Part shown: piece by piece, positions 23,356 to 34,400 of the stretch
How positions within the stretch are numbered: position 1 is the stretch's first letter
How the letters are laid out: the number at the start of each line of letters is the position of its first letter
Assembly (NCBI GenBank): GCA_029339195.1
Contig: JAPTJF010000443.1
Coordinates: 1-52,081, forward strand
Direction of reading: 5' to 3'
From: Micractinium sp. NFX-FRZ
Taxonomy: Eukaryota; Chlorophyta; Trebouxiophyceae; Chlorellales; Chlorellaceae
Length of the DNA stretch: 52,081 bases
Made by a program: the position numbers and the translations under genes
The notes under the pieces: generated by a model
Told to the model about the DNA's origin: nothing
Seen by the model: only the letters and a program-made list of their open reading frames with translations
The model's database searches: none

Positions 23356-23504
23356 GTGGATCCTGCAAGCGGCATCGGCACCGGCGGCAGGAAGGGCAGG
23401 GAGGCAGGGCAGCTGAACCAGGTTCATACCCGTGGCTTGAAAGTTGCCTGCCCTTGCGATTTTCCAGAAGTCGGGCGGGCACCCGCAGCCCGAGCACTGT
23501 CCGG

Positions 23505-23730
23505 CATGGACACCTCACCCCCCCGCTGTCTTCCTCTGCCCCGCCCCCGCCCACAACCTGAGCGCCGGGCGCAGCGGCAGCACACCTGATGCTGTGTTGC
23601 CGCGACTGCCCCGGCTTGATGGTGCGGCTGAGCATCACGTACGGGGTGGCCACCTCCTTCTGGACCTGCGGCACGGCACAGCGCAGGCAGGGGAGGGCGT
23701 ACAACACTTGCACGACGAACAGGGCAGACT
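23505..23730 (-). pseudogene. Orphan duplicate of SART1 exon 17 with flanking intron
   Basis: About 220 bp closely match SART1 exon 17 and its introns at 31905-32130. On the minus strand the exon core (23596-23675) translates as VQKEVATPYVMLSRTIKPGQ, against VQKQAATPYVVLSGTIKPGQ in the gene. The acceptor CAG and a GT donor are still present, but one extra base (80 nt against 79) shifts the frame. No other SART1 exon accompanies it. It lies about 8 kb downstream of its parent in the direction of SART1 transcription. It is therefore a DNA-level copy (the intron flanks are kept), not a retrocopy. Confidence 0.85.
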
Positions 23731-25231
23731 GGATGTTTGACTGCCGGGGGCAGCAGACCCGGGTTGCACGTCTGCTAATCTACCCTGCTCTCCTGCAAGC
23801 CCTGCTCAAACCAGACACCCACCGCACCACCCACTCTCCTCCAGGTGCTTCGGTTTTCAGAGCGGTCCACCAACATGTCGAACGATGAGCGCTTCTAGTG
23901 TTGTCCTTTTTGCCCTGCTCAACTACCTGCTGCGTTCCGTGAGGCTGCCCCCCAGCTGGTGCCCCGCCCACCTGGAGAGCTGCTGGCATACGGGCTCAGC
24001 AGAATGAAGGTCTAGCCCTTCTATGTGTAATGCAACAGCGCACGAGAGCGCCTCCAGAGCATCTGCAGAGTGCACAGAGTTGGGTGCACTGGGATGCGAC
24101 CCAAAGCCTTCTCCAGCTGCGACCCGCCGGGGCCCACACCTGCTGCCGCCCGCTCATCGCGGTGGCGGCGGGGGAAGCTGCCGCCGCCAATGCTCCGAGG
24201 CCGGACGCTCGGGCTGCAGAGCTGCTGCTGCCGTAAGTAGTTCGCATCAAATAGGGCCCAGCGTAAGCTGGGCACTGGCAGGACACGAGAGAGCCACGGA
24301 ACTCGGCGAGCAGCGTCGCGGGAGAAGAGGTCGAGAGCTTCAGGCGTTGGGGTTGCTGATAAACGTGATCTTCAATGCTTGGAAACAGTCCCTGATCAAT
24401 CCTGGGGAACGCGCCGCGTGCTATGCCTGCTGCGCCTCACCTGCTGTCCTGATCATGATCAGGAGCTTCAGGTGCAGCAGGGCACAGTATGAGCACTCAT
24501 CTCCCAGCTGCAGCACTCCTTTCCAAGCCTCCTGATGTATACATGCTCCCTCAATGCATCGGCTGCTTCTGACAACACTGCAGTGTATTCCACCGTCTCC
24601 TTCTCCATCGCCGCTGTTTGCGTGCGGAGTGTAGGCCATGCGACGAAGAGCCCCTCCAACTTCCCCCCATGCCTGCCGGTGCCGGCCATCCAACAAGATG
24701 TGTGCATGGTACTGGAGTGTGCTGGAAGTGGAGTGGAGTGAGCTCCACTTTCGCAGAACAGACCCAGCTCCTACGAGTCACTGCATGCTGACTGGCTGAG
24801 CGCAGCCGCCAGTGCTCCCAGAACCCAGCCCATACCTAGCAGGTGACATGTGGGAGGCTTGATGAGAGGCTCCCTGCGCTTCTTGCATACGGTTGACAAA
24901 GGGTAATGACCATACATGAGCCGCTGTCGGTGCGGGCCCCCAACATTGGCTTGCAAGCGGCAGGCAGGCTGACGGCGAGCGGGCGGGGGCAACCCAGTGC
25001 ATCTAAGTGCGTGCCACCCAGACATGACAGCGCCACTGGATTAAGGAGGGCCCCAATTGAAGGTCGGGACATGACAGGTGTTGGCAGCCCATTCAGCCTG
25101 AAGGTACCCTTCACCCAGCTGGGTGTGGTCTCTCGCGGTGTTGTCTCCCGCGCTTCTCCGTTCGTCGTTTGGCCGCTGCCCGTATTTCTCCATCACCGCT
25201 TGCCACGCCACCTTCGTCCGGTGAGCGAGTC
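23731..25231. other. No gene called; intergenic debris and promoter of paralogue 2
   Basis: Short open frames occur on the minus strand (24510-24600, with METVEYTAVLSE-like coding flavour, and 24160-24275, Arg-rich), but none has a complete start, splice and stop model. An AT-richer segment with a gatcatgatcagga palindromic cluster lies near 24450. The last 300 bp presumably hold the promoter of the gene starting at 25232. Confidence 0.35.
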
Positions 25232-27511
25232 ATGGCCTCGTCGGGCGCCAACCACCACGCAGCGGCAATGGTTTTGCGCAGCGCAGACGGCCAGCTCAAA
25301 CTGAAGGCGGTTCGGGAGCTGAAGGTGGGCGTTGCGGGATGGCGCAGGCGCCGCCACAAGTGCCGCCGCCTCCTCGGTTGCCGCTGAACTGCCGCTCGCT
25401 AGTGCCGCCGGTGGCGCCTGCATTTGTTGTCCCAACCCGCCCCGCTGCGCTGTTGCTGACCCCTCACACTCGGACCCTTTTCACTGCCTCCTTGCAGGCG
25501 GTGGTTAAGACATGCTTTGACTGGGCGCAGCAGGCGGGGTGCAGCACCGATCCAATCGTGCGGTTGTACGAGGAGCCGCTGTTCGAGTTGGGCCGCGCGC
25601 TCGACGATACCAACCTGCCATTTGGCCCCCTGGCGCTGGCCGCTGCCCGGCGCAGCTGCCAAGTGCTGGATGCCTTTGGCCAGGCGCCCAGCATTGAGGG
25701 TGCCGACGCGCTGGATGAGCTGGAGGGCGAGGTGGCAGCGGCGGGGTGCTGGACGCCCGGCATGTGGCTGACTATAGACGCGCTGCCGCCAGCGCAGCAC
25801 CTTGTGGAGCTGCGCTTCCTGTCCCTGCATGCCAGCTCCATTCTTGACGATGGGTGCGGCGACCAGGCGCCTGAGCTGGACCGGGCGCTGCGTGCACTGC
25901 GCAAGGCGCAGGCGGTGGCGGAGGAGAATGCCATTGCCTGGGCGACCTCGCTCTGCGCCTTCCTCGGTGAGCAGGGCGGGCTACTAGGGCGAAGTAAGGG
26001 GTGTTGGAGGAGTGAGGTGCATAAATTCAACATCATCTGAGCTGCGCCGGCTGTATGTGCTTGCATTCTGGCTGGGTCCGTTGTCTGCCCACGCATGCAC
26101 GCTGCGTGCCCTGTCGTCCTCACCGCCCCGCATGGCTGCGCTCACCCTTCCTCCCCTTTCCTCCACAACCCTCCCCGCACCTGCAGCCTGGCAAATTGAG
26201 CAGATGGGCGGCGTGAGTGCGCAGCACATTTTCCGCGGCATGCTGACGGACGCGCTGCACGACCAGGCGACGCCCCAGGAGCTGGTCAAGAAGATGACCG
26301 AGTCCGAGTACCTGCCGGCACGTGGGGTGGGGTGCAGTGGGTGCTTGATAGGAGGGCGGGGCAGCCTCTGCGGCTGTGTGATACCACCATGCGCTCCTGC
26401 CTCCCTCCTTGCTCAACTGTCTTCACCCTGCTCCTCTTTTACTTGCCTCGCTGTAGAGCTGCTCCCCTTCTGTGCTTGCCGCATCCTTAGCCTGCCTCCC
26501 TGCCCGCCCGCCTGTGCCTCCCATTTTCCTGCTCACTCACTGTCTCCAGCTGCCCCCTGGCCACCTCGGTAGGCAGGCGGTGTTCTCGGCTGTGGCCAAC
26601 CTCATCTGTGGGCCCTTCAAGCGCGTGCTGGCCAGGGCAGGCAGCCTGCTGCTGCACGGCGAGTACTTTGCCCCCAGCTTCCGCAATTCTGTTCGCTCCG
26701 CTATGACCAGCATGGGCAACACCCTGCACACCGCCTGCCTGGCGCGGGAGATGGGCACCGTGCCCGACAAGCGCCTGCTGCCCGGGCGCCCCAAGCGTGA
26801 GCACGTTGGGGGCGGTCCTTCTGAGGAGGAAAGCCGGGACGGGTTGGGGGCGGCTGACTGGTGCAGGGGCTGCAGAGCACGGTCTCGCAGCGCTTGATGA
26901 TGTGGCGCTGAGCCTTGCCTAGCTGTGCTCTGGAATCCCACCCACACCTCACCCTCCTTCACGGCTAAGCACCCCTACTTTCTTCCTCTCTTGCAGACGA
27001 CGTGCTGAACATTCACTACCTGGAGAAGCGGCTGAGCTGGGTGGCGGAGGGGCTGGCGCCCGTGCTGCCCGCCCTGGGCCTCAGCACTGCCGCCGGCAGC
27101 AACCAGCTGAACGGCGACGCGCGGGCCCAGGTGGCGGGGGCGGAGCAGCAGCGGCTGCAGGCAGCGGAGGGCGTCACGTACGACCACATGCAGGCCATAC
27201 ACGCGCACTTGCAGTATCAGAGTGCGGGCATGGACGCCCTGCTGAAGCACTTTGGCCTGACACCGCAGCGCGCCGGCGCCGCCACGCCAAGCGCCAGGTG
27301 GGGCATTGGTGTTGCGTTGTAATAGTGTGTGTGGTTGGCATGCCAGGCTGCTGCTGCCGCCCTGCTGTTGCGCCTGTGTGCTACTGCACCTGCACTCCCA
27401 AAGCAGCATTTGTGTCAGGCTAGCACCCACTGGCACTGTGTCATCTGCTCTACTCCCTGCAGCCCCATGCGCATGGACGCCAGCCCCATGCCCCGGCTGG
27501 GCTTCCACTAG
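25232..27511 (+). CDS. Tandem paralogue 2 of an unrecognised family (6 exons, 420 aa)
   Basis: Same family as the gene at 19415-21707; function unknown. Exons 25232-25324, 25498-25966, 26187-26317, 26577-26796, 26997-27297, 27463-27511 keep phase at every junction and give 421 codons with the stop. Shared blocks with paralogue 1 are QQAGCSTDP/QQAECSTHP, GMWLTIDALPPAQ/HMWLSLEAVLPSQ, SEYLP/SKYLP before intron 3, REMGTVPDK/KEMGTVAAE, YLEKRLSWVAEGLAP, VAGAEQQRLQ and the terminal RLGFH. The N-terminus differs (MASSGANHHAAAMVLRSADG). Intron 3 again uses a GC donor (CCG|GCACGT). The sequence is well diverged from paralogue 1, so the duplication is not recent. A TGTAA lies at 28386-28390, far downstream, if the 3' UTR is long. 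Confidence 0.8.
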
Positions 27512-28692
27512 TATGTACGCAGCTACCCGGGTCGTGCCTGCCGGCGCGGTCTGCGCACTCCCACGCTGCGGCCCAGCGGGCGCGGCCCGCGCCCGCAAGC
27601 AGCAGCCAGCTCGTTTTCGCTTGACAGGACCCATGGGCCCTCCCTGAACCAGCTGCCTCCTCGGAGCCTCGGCACTTTTATCAATAGCACCCTGCCGGCC
27701 GCCGCCTGCACAGCGCTGTCTGGACCGTCGGCAGCAGCCGTGCGGGACGGCTGCCTGCCGCGTGCGCTGTGCGCCACCCACACCGATGTCTTAGAGGGCA
27801 TGGCCTCCTCAGCACTGCCAGCTCCGTTCAGCAAGAGTGCTTAGCCACGTGTGAAGCTATTGCCTTACCAACCACCAATCATGTACCAGCCAAGCCACAC
27901 CCCTGCCTTCTGCCGCCACCAGCACTACCAGAAGGAGTGCTGAGCCTCACACCGCAGTTCATCCATGCCATGTACCCCCCAACCTACCCGTCCCTGCCTT
28001 CTGGCCCCACCCTCGGCCAGCACCTTCCGTAAGGGAGCGCAGCCAACAGCACCTCGCCTCCAACATCCCGGATGTACCACCCGCAAACCCAACTTTCTCC
28101 TTCCTGCAGTGCGTTCTCAAACGAGTGTGTTTGTCAGCCCATGAGTGCCGTGCGCACGAGTGTATTTTAATTCCTGATTACTTGACTTGCAGCACCATAT
28201 GCCAACTTGCTTCCTTGCCCCACCGCTAAGACACACATAGCGGCACCTCAGTCCTCTCATTTTGTCACAGATGGGTAACCCACCACAACCCACTCTTCCC
28301 GCTCCGCTCCCCTCGACGTGCCAATGAGCATGAGCCCTGCCGCCCTGCTTTGCCTTGAACTTGCTGTTGCAGCAGATGTATATGATGTAACAAATGACGC
28401 TGCTGCTGAGTGGGGGTGCACGGCAGAAGAGTGGACATGAGCAGGGAGGCTCCGGCAGCTGCCAGTATAGGGGTTGGGGAGCTGCCTGCTGCCCGAGCGT
28501 CATGTGCAGGCAGTGACTGCCGCCCATCCAAAGCTGGCGCATGCAGCAGCTTCCCAGGATACCTCAACCCCCGCGGTCCTCAACCCACCCTCCTTTGCAT
28601 CTGCCCCCTTCACAAATCTATACACCCAGGTGCAGCGGCAGCACTCCTCATGCTGCATTTCATGCCTGCCCCAGCGTGACTGGTGGGTGACT
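27512..28692 (+). repeat. 3' flank of paralogue 2, duplicated from or with the flank of paralogue 1
   Basis: This stretch aligns by eye with 21708-22600: a GC-rich start (accctgccggccg), the hairpin unit (CAGCACT 27920-27926 / AGTGCTG 27936-27942, followed by agcctcacaccgcag and atccatgccatgtacc), and a region near 28320-28420 matching 22500-22590. The duplicated cassette thus includes about 0.9 kb past the gene. TGTAA at 28386-28390 corresponds to TGTTA at the matching place in copy 1. No separate gene is seen here. Confidence 0.6.
28493..28683 (-). pseudogene. Second, more decayed relic of the SART1 exon 17 / intron 17 region
   Basis: Plus-strand sequence from 'ctgccgcccatccaaagctggcgc' (28516) through 'aggatacctcaaccc' to 'gtgcagcggcagcactcctc' and 'ctgccccagcgtgac' (28680) parallels 31855-32035 in SART1 in the same order. 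Only the 3' part of the exon core is included. It lies at the same position relative to paralogue 2 as the better-preserved relic does relative to paralogue 1. Confidence 0.5.
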
Positions 28693-28705
28693 CACGTGAA
28701 CATGA

Positions 28706-28710
28706 TTACA
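28706..28710 (-). terminator. TGTAA poly(A)-like signal downstream of the ankyrin-like gene
   Basis: TTACA on the plus strand reads TGTAA on the minus strand, about 340 bases past the stop at 29051. TGTAA is the usual green-algal polyadenylation signal; use here is inferred. Confidence 0.4.
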
Positions 28711-29050
28711 TCTAATTGAACGGAGTGCAAGGTAGGGCACAAACACGGCACAGCACGGCGCGGCGCAACACGCACACAGTCAGCATGCAGTGGTTCATTT
28801 CCATCGGCAGAGGCGAAGGCAAGCGGTGGGCGGACCAAGGGGCAGGCTAGCAGCGCACCGCCATGAGCTGGCGACACACCGCATGCATCAGCAGCAGTGG
28901 AAAGAAACACCTGGCTACTCACAGCCAGGCGCTCATGGGTGCTGCCGCCAGTTCCACCACACGCAGCAGCGCGTCACGTGGCAGCGCTGCCAGCCAGCAG
29001 CCCCTGCCGTGCGGGCCTTCCTCCCCGGCATCTGCTGACCCGCTGGACCC

Positions 29051-30967
29051 CTATCCACTGCCGCAATGGCCCGTATCTGCTTCGGCAGGCGCGTGCTGAG
29101 AGCCAGCGGCACTGCCGGCCATGAGCAGGGTGTGCACCGCCAGCTGGAAGGCGCTCGGCCAGTGGTGGTGGGTGGCGCTGCTCCACGTGCCGCCGCGAGC
29201 CAGGAACACCAGCCTGGACAGCAGCGAGCAGGGAGCTCGTGCTGTAAACATGTCGCACACACAGACTTGGCACACACTGTGTGGCACTGGGGCACTGGGG
29301 CAAGGGAGCGTGCTCGTGTGATATGCACGGGGTTGACCACTCGCCCACGTGACTGGCCAACGCACCTCTCGTTCAGAGTAGATGGATGGAAGTTGAAAGG
29401 GTCGAAGACAAGCTCCACAGCCTTGCTCCCCAATAGAATAGCAGGGGGGACCACGTTGCGGTACACGGTTGGTGCGTAGCCGGCGCCCAGCAGCAGCTCC
29501 AGCACACGCAGCGCGCCCTCCTGCTCCTCATCCGTCCCACCCGCCTGCAGTATCAGGAGCAGAGTGCACATAAGCAGAGTGCAGCACGCCGTGATGCCAG
29601 CCTGGCAAGGCCACAGATCACGGCGTGCAACAGCGTGAATGGTGCGACCTGAACCACCCACCGAGCGGCGCAGCACCTCGTGGACTGGGCATGTGTAGCT
29701 CTCAAACGCTTCGCCATGGATCTGCATCCTGAGGGTGGGGCTGTCAGGCTCCACTTGTGGTCGGCCGCAGGCCAGCAGCGCTGCCACTGCTTCCACTGAC
29801 AGAGAGTGCACCGCAGGCAGCAGTGCTGCCAATGTGACTGGAGCACCGGCCTTGTGCAGCAGCGGGACCCCCACTCCCACCATCTCTGGGCTGCTATGCA
29901 TGGCTGCAGCCGTGATCAGCGGCACGCCCCCAGGCTGGCTGGTGCTCAAATCAAACGGCAGCTGGCTGTGCAGCAGCGCCTGCAGTGCGGCAATCCCACT
30001 GCTGGCATCCTGGGATGACACCGCATAGGCCAGCAGATCTTCTTTGCGGAAGAAATCCCACTGGGTGGCAGCATCTACCGGCCTCTCAAGGTGGCTGATG
30101 CTGTGGCTGAACAGGTGGCGGTGGCTGCTGTGCATTGTGGCGCGGGCCAGCTCGAATGCTGTTCGCCTGGAAAGCGGTTCGCTGAACTGCAGCTGGTTCT
30201 GTGCCGCCAGGCGCTCCAGGTGCTCGAGCAGCATGGCGCGGGTGTCAGGCCTGGTGCAGCTGCTATAGAAGGACCGCCCATTCTGAAGGCTGCCAAACCT
30301 CAGGCAGTCGGCACCACGCTGCAGCATCTCTGCCAGCAGCTGGCGAGCCTCGGCCACAGGTGCAGCCATGCTGTGGCGGGAGGTGAGCTCAGGCGGCAGC
30401 ACCGACAGGGCCGAGTAGAGGCCCGCGTCTGGATTGGCTCCCATCTTAGGCAGGCAGCGTGCCATCCCGTACTCCCTCAAGCTGCAGGCAAGATGCAGTG
30501 TGCGCGTTAGTTGCTGCAGGCCTAGGAGAAGTGGAGGAACCCAGCTGCCGCCCGCCTGCCAAGCGCTCCAGGCGGGCCACTCACCGGATGGCCAGCATCA
30601 GAGCGGTGTCCGCTTCGCGGACCTCGGCAGCGCTGACAGCTTCCTTGGCCTGCTCAGCTGCCCACTCATGCAGCGGGGGCGGTTCTGGCGCGGGGTCGCG
30701 GAAGAGAGAGAGCTCGCCGTTCATGACAACCTCGGCATCCAGAGCAGCCCCCGCCGCCACGAGCGGCGGCAGCAGCGCCTCGCTGCACCGCCCCACCACT
30801 GCCGCGCGCAGGGTGGTGTAGCCACCGGGCAGCTCGTGCTGAAGGCGTGCAGCCTCTGGGCCCTGGAGCAGGTCCAAGGCTGCCTGGGAGTCGCCCGAGA
30901 GCAGGGCGGCAAACAGGGCCCGCGTCTCGGGCGTGGGGACGGGCGCTTCATGCACGTGTGCCTGCAT
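29051..30967 (-). CDS. Ankyrin-repeat-like protein (4 exons, 514 aa)
   Basis: Minus-strand exons 30967-30585, 30481-29662, 29544-29366 and 29213-29051 join in phase to 515 codons with the stop. The protein is built of helical repeats resembling ankyrin units: ALFAALLSGDSQAALDLLQG near the start, LITAAAMHSSPEMVGVGVPL followed by LLHKAGAPVTLAALLPAV, VEAVAALLACG, and EGALRVLELLLGAGYAPTV. Consensus TPLH motifs are mostly lost, so the repeats are divergent. The C-terminus (SSATHHHWPSAFQLAVHTLL) resembles the tail of large algal ankyrin proteins I have seen described only as hypothetical. Binding to another protein is the expected role; the partner is unknown. An upstream in-frame ATG at 31012 exists; 30967 is preferred because MQAHVHEAP is followed directly by the first repeat. 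It shares its strand with SART1, whose stop is 440 bp upstream. Confidence 0.7.
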
Positions 30968-31292
30968 GGCTGCAGATTTGATTGATTCATGGTGTGGCAG
31001 CCTTTGGAGCAAAACTCCCGCTCACTGGCCTGCAGAACAGCCACCCCTGTACTGCCGCGCCGCGCCCTCCTCGAGGGGCTTCCTACTGTGTTCGGACTTA
31101 TGAAACCAAGCAAATCTCCTTTGCGGTGCAGCTGGGCTAACCGACTGACCCACCTCTGGCCCTGTCCCCCTCTTCACCACCGTGCACCCGCCGGAGGCAG
31201 CCACCCGGTCGACTTGCACTACAACCCCAGGCTGCCTGCTCACTGCCCCGACTGCCACCACACGCAGAGTTTGGGGTCCTGTTGATGTGTTG

Positions 31293-31297
31293 TTACA
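31293..31297 (-). terminator. TGTAA poly(A)-like signal of SART1
   Basis: TTACA on the plus strand, TGTAA on the minus, lies about 112 bases past the SART1 stop. This is a suitable position for the green-algal signal. Confidence 0.6.
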
Positions 31298-31408
31298 TTT
31301 TATGCGGCAGCTAGGTATGAGGTTGCATCCGAGGGAAGTGGAAGGGATGTGCAGGCGGGATGCCCCGGCAGCTGCACCATGCGCCACGCGCACTGCTCGG
31401 CCGCACGC

Positions 31409-34400
31409 CTACTGCCGCGGCGCCTTTGGCGGCGGTGGCGGCATGCTCTCGTTGCCCTTGCGCTTGATCCCCAGCATTGCCTCCACCTGCAGCGGCGTGG
31501 GCGGGGGTGATAGGAAACAAGAGTAGGCGGCAGGGGCGGATGGGCATCCGAGGACTCGTGGCGGCGCCATCTTCCGAGCTTTTAGGCTTTACTCCACGGG
31601 GCCCACGTCTTTGTGCCCGCTCCCCCAGACCCTCTTAAACACACGGGTCGATTGAATTTCTGCACACAAGAAGCAACGCCACCTTACCTTTGCGTTGCCC
31701 AGCAGCGGCGTCTGCCCGCCCGGCAGCTTGCCCAGCACGGGGGTGGGCGCGGTCAGCTGCTCGGCACGGTCCACGGTGGCGTAGCCTGCGGTACCAGGCA
31801 GTACCAGGCACATGTACAGGAAGCCAGTCAGCAAGCAATGGGTGGCATGCAGGAAGCAACTGCCCTGCCCATCTAGCGCTGGCACATGCACCGACCCCCC
31901 AGGACACCTCACCCCTGCCCGCTGTCCTCTCCCCACACCTTCCTTGCACCCGCACCCCTCCCACAGCCGCAGAGGCGCCGGGCGCAGCGGCAGCTCACCT
32001 GATGCTGCGTCACGTGACTGCCCCGGCTTGATGGTGCCGCTCAGCACCACGTACGGCGTGGCTGCCTGCTTCTGGACCTGCAGCACAGCACAGCGCAGCG
32101 CAGAGGAGGGCGTACAACGTTTGCAGGATGAGCAGGGCGAACCGGCAGGCAGCTGCCCGCCCCCACCTGCTGCACCTGCGTGCGGCCGCCCGCCCCGCTG
32201 GCCGGCCCCGCAGCCACATCCAGCTTATCGACCGGGCACAGGATACAACCAGCATGCACCCGCCCCCACCTGCTGCATCTGCGAGAGGCTGCCCTCCGCG
32301 CCGGTGGCCCCAGCTCCCGACGTCAGCTTCTTCTTGGCCACCTCCTCGGCAGCCTTCTTGGCGCGCTTCTCCCTCGAGTTCTTGCTGGGCTGGATGCCGT
32401 GGAAGCTGTGTGGGCAGGGGGGAGGGGAAGGGGGAGGGGGAAGGGAGGGGGAAGCCGTGGTTGAAGTCAGCAGAGGTGGGAGAGACGCCAGGGATGGGCG
32501 CTGGGGCGTGGAGGTAAAGGGGGCATGGTGTCTGGCACCATTTTTAGACAGTTCCTGGTTGGCAACTGGCATCCCCTGCTGCCGAGCATGAGGGCCCGCC
32601 TGCACCGGATTCCTGCCCATCATCCATCCGCACGGGTCGCACAGGCCGAGACTCCCTGGTCCACACTTGCCTGCCCCCTGCCCCCTCCACTCCGGAACCC
32701 CCTGCCCTTCGCCCCAGCACCCCTCACCGGTAGCACAGCTGGCGGAAAGCCTCCTTGGGCGTCAGGATGCGACCGTACTCGTCCTTGCGCGTGAGGGCCA
32801 CCTCCACATCCAGGGCCAGCCGGTCCTCCTGCCGCCCACCCGTGTACACCTCATCCAGGCCCTGCAAGCACAAGGGGCAAGACAACAAGACAGGACAAGT
32901 GAGGGAAGGCTGGGGTGAGGGAGGTGAGCCCAGGGGGTACACAAAAGTGCCCTGTATAGCGCTGCACAGGGAATGGACAGCTGGCAGCGGACAGAGAGGA
33001 ACGTGGGCAACAGGCAGGGTCAGGTTCTGCCCCGCCCGCCAGGCCCCGCTGTGCTACCACCCGCCCACCTGGGTGTTGACTCTCTTCCTCTCGTTGGTGC
33101 GCCCTGCCCACTCCACGGGTGCCTGCAGCTCGCCTCGGTCCTTCAGGAAGGCCAGCGCGCCCGCCAGGCCTGCAGGGCACGAGAGAGATTGAGCAGCGAG
33201 GGAGGGCGAATTGAATGCGCTGTGCAGGGTGAGGGCAGGTAGGCGGTGTGGGGCTGGTGCTCCCGCAGCGGGAGCGCAGCGGCAACACAGCTGATGGCGA
33301 GGGCACTGCGGGTCCAACATAGCTGCCTGGCTGGCCTTCCTCACAGCTTGCACAGCCGCACACCTATCACACCATGCACCCAGGGGTTGCAATCGCCCAC
33401 CATCCCGCCCACGGCACCACGCTCCCCGTGTCCAGCTCAGCACCCACACCCTTCCCCCCACCCTGCCTTTCCCCCGAGGACTCACCTGACCCAATGACCT
33501 TCTCCCGCAGCCCGCTCTCCTCCGCCTCCTTCTTCACATCTGCCTGCTGTTCGTCCCCCGCCGCCCCCTGCGACTCCTGCTGCTGCTTGGCCCGCAGCTT
33601 CTGACGCATCTCTGCTGCCGTGGTCTCGCCCTCGCCGCCCGCCGAGGCGGGCACCCATCCCGCCCACACGTTGTCGCCTGCGCCTGTACAAGATAGGGGA
33701 GCGCAGTGTGTTCAGTGTTGATAGTTGAGTGTACTGCGTACCGCTCAGCACTGCTTATCGCTCCCAGCGTATGCACAGGGCAAGAGCTCAGAAAGGAGCA
33801 GCACAGGTATGCTGCTGCCGTGCCACACAGTTGCCGCAAGCCAGCTCCAGCCAGGGCCGCACTTTTGAGCTTAAGCCCCACAAGAAGCTTCCCTTCACAC
33901 CCACCAACCCAGACCTGCCGCACCTTTCTGGCCGGGCCCTGCCGCCACAGCGTCCGTCTCCATCGCCTCCCCCCCCAGCCCATAGTTGTCCTCCGCCTCC
34001 GCCTCCTCCTTCTTCACGCCCGCCGCTGCGCCGCCGCTGCCGCCGGCGCCCTCATCCTGCTGCTGCTGCTGCTGCTGCTGCTGCGTGGCGGGGGCGGCCT
34101 CCTGCTTCACCGTGATGGTGCGCGCAATCTCGGCCATGTCGGTGAACACCAGGCCTGCGGGGGTAGGACACGGGTTCATGACCATATCTGGGTGGGCAAT
34201 ATCAGCCTTGCCGGTGTGCACCGGGCGCTGAACACCGGTCCTGAACACCGGTCCTGCGAGGGCAATCAGGGGAAGTCACCAGGGGGAAGTCACTAGGGAA
34301 GGGCATGCACCCCAGCCAGGTCGATGTGCGTCTTGTGTGCGAAGAGGGAAGAGGCATGGGGGCGGTGCGGCAGGGAAATCTTCAGGGCAGAGCAAGCAAT

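Noticed and set aside
24421..24707. Minus-strand frame with some protein-like residues (EKETVEYTAVLSEAADAL)
   Set aside because: No acceptable upstream exon, start context or conserved motif could be found; left as unresolved intergenic sequence.
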